A stretch of DNA of 5,537 nt. It comes from Acidobacteriaceae bacterium. GTDB taxonomy: Bacteria > Acidobacteriota > Terriglobia > Terriglobales > Acidobacteriaceae. Of the stretch, positions 1 through 5,537 are shown one piece after another; the first letter of the stretch is position 1; every line of letters starts with the position of its first letter. The notes under the pieces are model-generated. The model ran no database searches. It saw nothing but the letters and a program-made list of their open reading frames with translations, and was not told the DNA's origin. The translations under genes and the position numbers were made by a program. Where the stretch lies: positions 1 to 5,537 of the forward strand of contig JAUTWY010000204.1 in NCBI GenBank assembly GCA_030838305.1, given 5' to 3'.

Positions 1-293
1 CCAAGAATGTCCCCCTTAGCAGTGTCATTCTTGTTCTGGTCGGAGCCACCATGATGGCAGTCTTAGCCACAGTGAATTCCCTGGTGCAGTTGATCACCAC
101 CAACGAAATTCGCGGCCGCGTGATGAGTGTATACAACTTCGCCTTTCGCGGCGGCATGCCCATGGGCAATTTGTTGTCCGGATGGCTGGTTCCAGTGTTT
201 ACCGCGCCGGTGGTCCTGGGCGTGAACGGACTGTTGCTTATTCTGCTGGCGATTTATTTCCTGTTCGTGCAACGAAGGCTGGCTGCGCTTTAG
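1..293 (+). CDS. MFS transporter, C-terminal fragment (gene cut by window edge)
   Basis: The reading frame is open from base 3 to the TAG at 291-293, giving the last 96 residues of a membrane protein; the start lies outside the window. Three hydrophobic segments are visible (about residues 8-29, 46-66 and 69-90), separated by the short charged loop NEIRGRVMSVY. That loop, followed by a glycine-rich helix (FRGGMPMGNLLSGWL), is characteristic of the EntS/MFS_3 group of major facilitator exporters, where an [E/D]xRGRVxS motif sits in a cytoplasmic loop of the C-terminal half. The protein ends RRLAAL, a positively charged cytoplasmic tail. The expected role is proton-driven efflux of a small molecule across the inner membrane; the substrate cannot be read from this fragment. 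An ATG at 51 is internal to the frame and is not the start. The gene converges on the tRNA-Arg gene, with 19 nt between them and no clear hairpin-plus-U-run terminator. Confidence 0.85.
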   Translation, partial: KNVPLSSVILVLVGATMMAVLATVNSLVQLITTNEIRGRVMSVYNFAFRGGMPMGNLLSGWLVPVFTAPVVLGVNGLLLILLAIYFLFVQRRLAAL

Positions 294-312
294 GGGCGTC
301 GGTTCAGAAATC

Positions 313-389
313 TGGTGCGCCCGGAGAGATTCGAACTCCCGACCTATTGCTCCGGAGGCAATCGCTCTATCCATCTGAGCTACGGGCGC
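313..389 (-). tRNA. tRNA-Arg, anticodon CCG
   Basis: Read on the minus strand this is a 77-nt cloverleaf. The acceptor stem is GCGCCCG/CGGGCGC with discriminator A and an encoded CCA (313-315). The D arm contains AGCTCAGATGGATAGAGC. The anticodon stem ATTGC/GCAAT closes the loop CTCCGGA, so the anticodon is CCG (353-355 on the plus strand) and reads the Arg codon CGG. The T arm GGGAG-TTCGAAT-CTCTC has one G-U pair. The sequence closely resembles bacterial tRNA-Arg(CCG). It is a single tRNA gene, not a cluster, convergent with the transporter gene. Its likely promoter lies just upstream at 404-432. Confidence 0.97.
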
Positions 390-584
390 ACTCCAGCAGT
401 CTCAGTTTACATGTGTCATTGGGAACCATCAATGTGAGCATTGGACGTGAAAGGCCGGAAGGCAGGGACACAGACGGAATGTTGCAACCAGGAATGTTTC
501 TCAGCGTTCCTGCGCAGCAATCCACTGCGGGGCAACAGGATGCTGCCTGCGGTCGCGAAAATGTATCTGGTCAGAAATCTGAAC
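390..584. other. non-coding gap between tRNA-Arg and the RRM gene, with hairpins
   Basis: I find no credible gene here. It holds the tRNA promoter (404-432), and its right part would be the 3' untranslated region of the minus-strand RRM gene. Two stem-loops are visible. At 514-546, GCAGC and ATCC pair with GGAT and GCTGC (nine pairs, one bulged A at 519, 14-nt loop). At 489-512, CAGGAA pairs with TTCCTG (six pairs plus a wobble, 12-nt loop). Neither is followed by a U-run on the minus strand, so they are not clear intrinsic terminators, although either could protect the 3' end of the RRM mRNA. An 8-bp palindrome GTTGCAAC sits at 481-488. Confidence 0.45.
404..432 (-). promoter_or_regulatory. 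sigma70-like promoter for tRNA-Arg
   Basis: On the minus strand, TTGATG (427-432) and TAAACT (404-409) are separated by exactly 17 nt, each matching four of six consensus bases. The predicted transcription start falls near 397, about 8 nt before the mature tRNA 5' end, which is a typical geometry for a tRNA gene. No other strong candidate is seen in this gap. Confidence 0.5.
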
Positions 585-935
585 TTAATAGCGGCCGCGT
601 CCGCCGCCGCCGCCGCCGCGACCACCACGTTCGCCGCCGCGCTCTCCGCCACGGCCTCCGCGGTCGCGTCCACCGCCTCCGCCATGCTCAGTCTTAGGCC
701 GCGCCTCATTCACATTCAGAGTGCGGCCACCGACCTGCGAGCCATTCAATGCAGTGATGGCCTTGTCTCCATCTTCATTGCTGGCCATTTCCACAAAACC
801 GAATCCGCGCGAGCGCCCGGTATCGCGGTCGGTCATGATGCTGATCCGGTCCACTTGCCCGAATGGCTCAAACATCTGTCGCAATTCGTCTTCCGACGTG
901 TTGAAGCTTAAGTTCCCCACAAAAATATTCTTCAA
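585..935 (-). CDS. RNA-binding protein, RRM domain with glycine/RGG-rich tail
   Basis: This 116-residue protein is one RNA-recognition motif (about residues 3-80) plus a low-complexity tail (85-116). RNP2 is IFVGNL (4-9) and RNP1 is RGFGFVEM (43-50), so the aromatic residues that stack on RNA (F5, F45, F47) are present. The tail has five RGG triplets (R92, R95, R99, R103, R106), a run of six glycines and ends RGRY. The architecture matches bacterial Rbp proteins known from cyanobacteria and other phyla, which bind single-stranded RNA and are often cold-induced; here that is family knowledge, not observed. The start is TTG at 933-935: it begins the conserved KNIFVGNL strand, a good Shine-Dalgarno site lies 5 nt upstream, and the only nearby ATG (949-951) is out of frame. 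The gene lies 211 nt downstream of typA on the same strand but probably has its own promoter. Confidence 0.93.
   Translation of the reverse strand: MKNIFVGNLSFNTSEDELRQMFEPFGQVDRISIMTDRDTGRSRGFGFVEMASNEDGDKAITALNGSQVGGRTLNVNEARPKTEHGGGGGRDRGGRGGERGGERGGRGGGGGGRGRY
591..680. repeat. GC-rich trinucleotide low-complexity tract encoding the Gly/RGG tail
   Basis: The plus strand carries repeated CCGCCG-type units, including an uninterrupted run of CCG triplets near 601-617, and imperfect repeats to about 680. On the minus strand these encode the RGG/poly-glycine tail of the RRM protein, with two successive RGGE units. Tracts of this type are prone to slippage, so tail length may vary between strains and the tract is a likely site for assembly errors. 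Confidence 0.7.
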
Positions 936-940
936 GCGTA

Positions 941-947
941 TTCCTCT
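941..947 (-). promoter_or_regulatory. ribosome binding site that fixes the TTG start of the RRM gene
   Basis: The minus strand reads AGAGGAA, then TACGC, then TTG. A 5-nt spacer from a strong purine-rich site to TTG, together with the RRM fold beginning immediately afterwards, supports TTG at 935 as the start. The upstream ATG at 951 is in another frame and overlaps this site. Confidence 0.7.
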
Positions 948-986
948 GCATTGACCTGTCGAAGTGCGAGCTGGATGCGGCAGACT

Positions 987-1029
987 GCCAGGTCGGAATT
1001 CCTTCCTGAAAATCGAGACCGGAGCTGGC
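987..1029 (-). promoter_or_regulatory. stem-loop in the putative leader of the RRM gene
   Basis: GCCA and GGTC (987-994) pair with GACC (1017-1020) and TGGC (1026-1029), with a 5-nt bulge at 1021-1025 and a 22-nt loop. The CAGGTC at 989-994 can instead pair with GACCTG at 953-958, next to the ribosome binding site. The two pairings exclude each other. This could be regulatory or chance; no known riboswitch family is recognised. Confidence 0.3.
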
Positions 1030-1050
1030 GAACAGTCGAATGCGGCCAGA

Positions 1051-1059
1051 AGTATAGCA
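1051..1059 (-). promoter_or_regulatory. extended -10 promoter candidate for the RRM gene
   Basis: The minus strand contains TGCTATACT, an extended -10 element (TGn plus TATACT, five of six matches). No good -35 hexamer is present at 16-18 nt, which extended -10 promoters can do without; a TTGACA immediately upstream is only 7 nt away and cannot act as its -35. The predicted start near 1044 gives a leader of about 110 nt before the TTG codon. Confidence 0.45.
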
Positions 1060-1084
1060 GGTTTGTCAAATCGGGCTTATTGAA

Positions 1085-1140
1085 ATCCAGATTTGGGGGC
1101 CACAGCCCCGGCATACGATTCCGCAAGGCGCACTCTGGAT
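1085..1140 (-). other. nested inverted repeats just after typA (possible transcript end)
   Basis: A 5-bp hairpin GGGGC-CACA-GCCCC (1096-1109) lies inside an outer perfect 7-bp inverted repeat, ATCCAGA (1085-1091) with TCTGGAT (1134-1140). The structure begins 7 nt after the typA stop codon and ends about 25 nt before the RRM-gene -10 element. There is no U-run on the minus strand, so it is not a textbook intrinsic terminator. It could still stabilise or end the typA message. Confidence 0.3.
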
Positions 1141-1146
1141 CTGACC

Positions 1147-2970
<1,824 letters not shown>

Positions 2971-3132
2971 AGTGTGGTTTGTCCTTTATTAACAGCTCAG
3001 ATTGACGGGGTCAGACAGCAGGTCGTCGCTGCAAATGCCCTACCTATAACTTTACTATGGGTTGCGGCTTCTCAGGAGATTACATCGCACTTCCATACTT
3101 GGGCTGGGAATGGGAGATCGCAAAAGGGAACA
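2971..3132. other. gap between the flavoenzyme gene and typA
   Basis: No gene, RNA or clear terminator is seen. The only support for translation is AAAGGA at 2982-2987 on the minus strand, the probable typA ribosome binding site. Several weak -10-like hexamers occur around 3040-3075 (for example TATAGG), but none has a matching -35. Whether typA is read from its own promoter or from the flavoenzyme gene upstream cannot be decided from the sequence. Confidence 0.4.
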
Positions 3133-4677
3133 TCAACCTGCCAAGGCCTTCTGCGCCGGCATCGGCTTTCCCGCCAATCGTGCCTCCGCTTCCTTCACTG
3201 CCCGCTCCGCCGCATGAATCCCTTCACTGGTGGCCGATGCCGGTCCTTCAGAGTCGGTGTTCGCGAAAAAGATGCGTTCCAGCGGCTGGCGCGCCAGAGG
3301 TTGAACCCTCGTATAAAGTCCCGGGGTCGACATATACATAGGATGTCCTCGCCGGTAGATATGCACCTCCACCGGATCCACATTCAAACTCGGCATCAGC
3401 TTCTGGAAGTCGCTCAGCACGTTGCCTGCGATCTTGCGTGCCCCGGTCTCATTCAATAGGTAACCTCGCTCCTCTTCCTTCATGGGTGTGTAGCAGCTGA
3501 GAATGTTGAATTTCTGCTGGTAGCCCGTTTGTTTTTGAATCACCCAGTCGGCGACCACAAAATCGGTAAAGCTGTTGCCGGGACACCACGTGTCATAACC
3601 ATGATTGAAGACCGGCTTGTCGAAAATCAGATTCACTACGGGATAAGGAATGTAGCGTATTTGATGCATGGCCTGGCTTTGCTTGTCAGGCAGCCCTTCT
3701 ACGATCCGGCGGGTGATGAACTTGGGCGTTGCCATGATCACCGCCTTGGCGGCAACGGTCTTTAATTCGCTGTTCAGCATGTACGTAACCTGCGCTCGTT
3801 CCTTTTCGTTGACCACAGCCACAACTGTCGCGCCGGTGTGCATTCGGTCTTTGTATTTTGGCTGCAGGATCTCCGCCAGCTTTTTCGTAATCGCGCCCAA
3901 GCCTCCGGGCCACGTATAGCGATCATCGCTCCGGCTCTCTCCGGCCATCTCCTGTAAGGAAAAAATCCCCAGTGCCGCCGCCGTTTCCTCGCTCGCCGCT
4001 CCCCAGTTGGAAGGTCCAAAGGCATCCCACCACTCCTTGATCTCTGCCGGATGCCCGTTCAAAAAATCTGAGAAAGGCTTGTCGAAAAGTTCCTTGGCTC
4101 GTTTCTCCACATCGATTGCAAGCATTTCTTTTTTGAACCTTTTGAAGCTTTCGCGAAGCGGCGCAGGGTAGGGAAGCTTGTCGAGCCCTTCGCCCCAAGT
4201 GTCGAGTACGAGTTCGCCGCGAATAATGCTGGGATCGGAACTGTTGACGGGAAGCGGTTCCAGTCCGATTTCTTTTGCGAAACTGTAAGCGAATTCGTCC
4301 TTGGAGAGAAATGCCGATCCAGTTGCGTAGGCATTGCCCTGGTAATCCATGAGATAGGCGTTGCCGCCCCAGTGCGGTTCTTTTTCCAGCAGAAGAAAAT
4401 CGCGGTGCCGCAAACGGTAGGCCGCAGTCAGGCCGCTCACGCCGCCGCCGATAATCACCACGTCGTGGCGCTCGGTGGCTGGGGGCCGCGTGAAAAAGTT
4501 GCTCCCCTTGTCGCGCACCTGGTGGCAAATCCGGTTGTCTTCGCCGTCCACGTCGGCGGTGTGAGCCCTCGGCGCATCCCCGGTTTGGGCCGCCACCGCC
4601 GACAGATCAATCGGACATCCCGCGGTCACTGCTCCCGCCACCACAAACTTGATGAAGTCCCTGCGATTCGCGCTCAT
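3133..4677 (-). CDS. Tat-exported FAD-dependent oxidoreductase (flavin amine oxidase-like)
   Basis: A 514-residue flavoprotein. It opens with a twin-arginine signal, NRRDFIKF (R5, R6, F8, K10), then a short hydrophobic stretch (11-20) and a likely AxA-type cleavage site near residue 30, so it should be folded with FAD in the cytoplasm and exported by Tat. The FAD-binding Rossmann motif is DVVIIGGGVSG (72-82), with E98 placed to bind ribose and the HWGGN turn at 102-106. WPGGLGAI (256-263) and the C-terminal RIFFANTDSEG (468-478) with GIHAAERA (487-494) match the closing FAD-contact region of amino-oxidase/phytoene-desaturase-type enzymes. Substrate is unknown; an amine is only a guess. The start at ATG 4675-4677 has a strong ribosome site at 4686-4694; the open frame runs 63 codons further upstream, but that part lacks protein-like features. 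The ATG overlaps the TGA of a permease-like remnant, suggesting former operon coupling. C21 could alternatively be a poor lipobox. Confidence 0.85.
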   Translation of the reverse strand: MSANRRDFIKFVVAGAVTAGCPIDLSAVAAQTGDAPRAHTADVDGEDNRICHQVRDKGSNFFTRPPATERHDVVIIGGGVSGLTAAYRLRHRDFLLLEKEPHWGGNAYLMDYQGNAYATGSAFLSKDEFAYSFAKEIGLEPLPVNSSDPSIIRGELVLDTWGEGLDKLPYPAPLRESFKRFKKEMLAIDVEKRAKELFDKPFSDFLNGHPAEIKEWWDAFGPSNWGAASEETAAALGIFSLQEMAGESRSDDRYTWPGGLGAITKKLAEILQPKYKDRMHTGATVVAVVNEKERAQVTYMLNSELKTVAAKAVIMATPKFITRRIVEGLPDKQSQAMHQIRYIPYPVVNLIFDKPVFNHGYDTWCPGNSFTDFVVADWVIQKQTGYQQKFNILSCYTPMKEEERGYLLNETGARKIAGNVLSDFQKLMPSLNVDPVEVHIYRRGHPMYMSTPGLYTRVQPLARQPLERIFFANTDSEGPASATSEGIHAAERAVKEAEARLAGKPMPAQKALAG

Positions 4678-4838
4678 AGCGCATTCTCCTCTCCAGACTC
4701 CACAATTTCTGCGCCGCGCGCTCCACCTTCGCCGCGCATGGGCAACTGGTACCAGAGCATAATCGCACCAGAGAAAAACACAAAGATGACAGTCTACACA
4801 GCATTGATTTCCGGCGTGATACCGCGCCGCGGCCGTCC
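4674..4838 (-). pseudogene. remnant of a PotC-like ABC transporter permease C-terminus
   Basis: One minus-strand frame reads RRGITPEINAV, then TAG (4794-4796), then TVIFVFFSGAIMLWYQL, a hydrophilic tail ending GEENAL, and TGA (4674-4676). The segment G[IV][ST]PE[IV]NA followed by a last transmembrane helix is how PotC-type spermidine/putrescine permeases end; the E. coli protein has a similar GVSPEVNA stretch there. The TAG falls where that family commonly has Ser, and TCG to TAG is a single change. The rest of the permease is absent: upstream the frame drifts into sequence without family features and then into the divergent gene's promoter. The TGA overlaps the flavoenzyme ATG (ATGA), a typical operon join. 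An alternative is a short coupled membrane peptide starting at an internal GTG or ATG after the TAG. The family call is from memory of the motif and needs a search. Confidence 0.45.
4686..4694 (-). promoter_or_regulatory. ribosome binding site that fixes the flavoenzyme start
   Basis: The minus strand reads GGAGAGGAG, 8 nt before the ATG at 4677, the strongest Shine-Dalgarno match in the window. It places the start directly before the Tat signal and rules out the longer open frame beginning at 4866. Confidence 0.8.
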
Positions 4839-4883
4839 CCGGATTTCCGGTGACAGCCTCTCCCAAGCCCGAGCCAGAGGATG

Positions 4884-4923
4884 CTTGCGCGTTTTCGTAA
4901 CCTTGCTACAATCGCGCAAGGTT
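4884..4923 (+). promoter_or_regulatory. two nested perfect inverted repeats over the promoter (operator candidate)
   Basis: CTTGCGCG (4884-4891) is the exact reverse complement of CGCGCAAG (4913-4920), framing the -35 to transcription-start interval. AACCTTGC (4899-4906) is the exact reverse complement of GCAAGGTT (4916-4923), framing the -10 box. The two right arms overlap. Dyads of this kind around a -10 are common binding sites for dimeric repressors, but the cognate regulator is not in the window. Confidence 0.45.
4885..4912 (+). promoter_or_regulatory. sigma70-like promoter of the SnoaL-like gene
   Basis: TTGCGC (4885-4890) and TACAAT (4907-4912, five of six consensus) are 16 nt apart, and the -10 is preceded by TGC, making it an extended -10. 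The predicted start is near 4919, leaving a leader of about 70 nt before the ATG at 4989. It is the best promoter match on the plus strand in this gap. Confidence 0.6.
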
Positions 4924-4977
4924 CGATGCCGTAGTCCGTTCGAGCCAGTCATGCCGGATCGAGGCTTCCAAACGATT

Positions 4978-4980
4978 GGA
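4978..4980 (+). promoter_or_regulatory. ribosome binding site deciding ATG 4989 over GTG 4983
   Basis: A short GGA core (context ATTGGATA) lies 8 nt before ATG 4989 and only 2 nt before GTG 4983. The site is weak, so expression may be modest, but the spacing favours the ATG. Confidence 0.45.
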
Positions 4981-4988
4981 TAGTGAAC

Positions 4989-5507
4989 ATGAATATCAAC
5001 GTGAATGTGAAACGAAGTCTAATTGGTGCCATGCTGCTTGCCATGCTGGCGCCATCGGCGATCGCGGCTCCGCGGGACGGCAAATCCTCCACCGATCTGG
5101 ACGCCGCCATAGCCGAAAAGTGGATTGCGGCGTGGAATTCCCACAGCCCGGAAAAAATGCTTCTAGTGTTTACCGCCGACGTCTTCTACGAGGACGTGGC
5201 CTTTGGTGAAGTGAGTCACGGCAGCGCGGAACTCCGTAAGTTCGCCGCTTCCGAATTCGAAGCCGTCCCTGATCTCGAACTCAAGCTACTACGTGCCAAT
5301 GTCCAGGGCGGCCACGGAACCATCGAATGGGTCTTCAGCGGTACGGATAAGGGAGTGTTCAACACGGGAAAGAAGTTCTCTGTCCGAGGCGTCAGCGTTA
5401 TCGACGTGCGCGACGGCAAAATATCGCGCAGCGTCGATTTCTACGATTCGGCTACAATCATGCGCCAGGTCGGGGTGTTGCCAACTCCTCCAACCGACGC
5501 CAAGTGA
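4989..5507 (+). CDS. secreted SnoaL-like / NTF2-like domain protein
   Basis: A 172-residue protein with a Sec signal peptide: KR (8-9), a hydrophobic core LIGAMLLAMLAPSAIA (11-26) and cleavage near AIA-A. The mature part is a single SnoaL/NTF2-like alpha+beta cone: the opening helix with WIAAWNSHSPEKM (45-57), then FTADVFYEDVAFGEVSHG, the central GTIEWVFSG strand, and VRGVSVIDVRDGKISRSVDFYD near the end, a pattern typical of SnoaL-like polyketide cyclase/ester-cyclase relatives. Such domains either bind or isomerise small hydrophobic molecules; the reaction here cannot be told from the sequence. ATG 4989 is chosen because GGA (4978-4980) lies 8 nt upstream; the GTG at 4983 in the same frame would have only a 2-nt spacer. 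It is transcribed away from the flavoenzyme. Export of both neighbours to the envelope is a shared trait, but a common pathway is not shown. Confidence 0.85.
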   Translation: MNINVNVKRSLIGAMLLAMLAPSAIAAPRDGKSSTDLDAAIAEKWIAAWNSHSPEKMLLVFTADVFYEDVAFGEVSHGSAELRKFAASEFEAVPDLELKLLRANVQGGHGTIEWVFSGTDKGVFNTGKKFSVRGVSVIDVRDGKISRSVDFYDSATIMRQVGVLPTPPTDAK

Positions 5508-5537
5508 CGCAGAGTCGATGGGCGCTCCGCGCCGGGA

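Larger units (their letters stand above)
4678..4988. other. 311-nt gap between the divergent flavoenzyme and SnoaL-like genes
   Basis: The left half holds the flavoenzyme ribosome binding site and the permease-like remnant. The right half holds the promoter and inverted repeats of the plus-strand SnoaL-like gene. A 9-bp direct repeat GATTTCCGG occurs at 4806-4814 and 4842-4850, 36 nt apart. A 52-codon minus-strand frame (ATG at 4952 to the TAG at 4794) covers part of it but lacks a close ribosome binding site and looks non-coding except for its last dozen codons. No intact gene is supported. Confidence 0.5.

Noticed and set aside
304..581. 11-bp direct repeat TCAGAAATCTG at 304-314 and 571-581
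   Set aside because: A few 11-mer matches are expected by chance in a window of this size, and the copies do not flank an element that looks mobile.
416..911. Alanine-rich open frames opposite and across the RRM gene
   Set aside because: Their alanine runs are the complement of the GGC repeats that encode the glycine tail; the RRM frame explains the sequence.
932..1126. 64-codon minus-strand frame ending on the RRM start codon
   Set aside because: Its ATG lies upstream of the candidate promoter, it has no clear ribosome site, and the product resembles nothing known. The overlap with TTG is recorded only as an observation.
4740..4785. TTGTGT/TATGCT as a promoter for the flavoenzyme on the minus strand
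   Set aside because: The -35 matches only three of six bases and the sequence is explained by the permease-like coding remnant; too weak to call.
4678..4866. N-terminal extension of the flavoenzyme to an ATG at 4866 (63 extra codons)
   Set aside because: The extension would bury the Tat signal, has Cys/Arg-rich composition unlike a real N-terminus, and a strong ribosome site precedes the internal ATG at 4677. Another frame of the same stretch looks like permease sequence.
4983..4988. GTG 4983 as start of the SnoaL-like gene
   Set aside because: Only 2 nt separate it from the GGA core; ATG 4989 has an 8-nt spacer and gives a standard signal peptide.

Overview
The window reads as ordinary chromosomal DNA from a moderately GC-rich, free-living Gram-negative bacterium. 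An acidobacterial (Terriglobia-like) source is my best guess, from overall gene style, a Tat-exported flavoenzyme and a small RRM protein with a glycine/RGG tail; this is inference and nothing here fixes the taxon. No mobile element, CRISPR array or phage gene is visible.

Layout, left to right. (1) The 3' end of an MFS exporter gene on the + strand (1-293). It faces, 19 nt away, a complete tRNA-Arg(CCG) gene on the - strand (313-389) with its own promoter (404-432). (2) A gene-poor stretch (390-584) that contains the tRNA promoter and hairpins downstream of the next gene. (3) Two minus-strand genes: an RRM RNA-binding protein with a five-RGG tail (585-935), and upstream of it typA/bipA, a ribosome-associated translational GTPase (1147-2970). 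Both start with TTG. The RRM gene has a candidate extended -10 promoter and a foldable leader of about 110 nt. (4) A minus-strand gene for a Tat-exported FAD-dependent amine-oxidase-like enzyme (3133-4677). Its true start is 63 codons inside the longest open frame. Its ATG overlaps the TGA of a decayed ORF (4674 to about 4838) that looks like the C-terminus of a PotC-type spermidine/putrescine ABC permease, interrupted by an in-frame TAG. (5) A divergent + strand gene for a secreted SnoaL/NTF2-like protein (4989-5507). Its sigma70-like promoter is wrapped in two nested perfect 8-bp inverted repeats.

How the genes may work together: typA and the RRM gene are both RNA/ribosome genes and families of both have been tied to growth in the cold, so they may form a small cold-adaptation neighbourhood (inference). 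The flavoenzyme seems to have been the last gene of a polyamine-type transport operon that has since lost most of its permease. This would hint at an amine substrate, but only by context.

I do not see a clearly new biological system. The points most worth checking are the permease remnant fused by overlap to the Tat flavoenzyme, the dyad around the SnoaL-gene promoter, and the alternative pairings in the RRM-gene leader.
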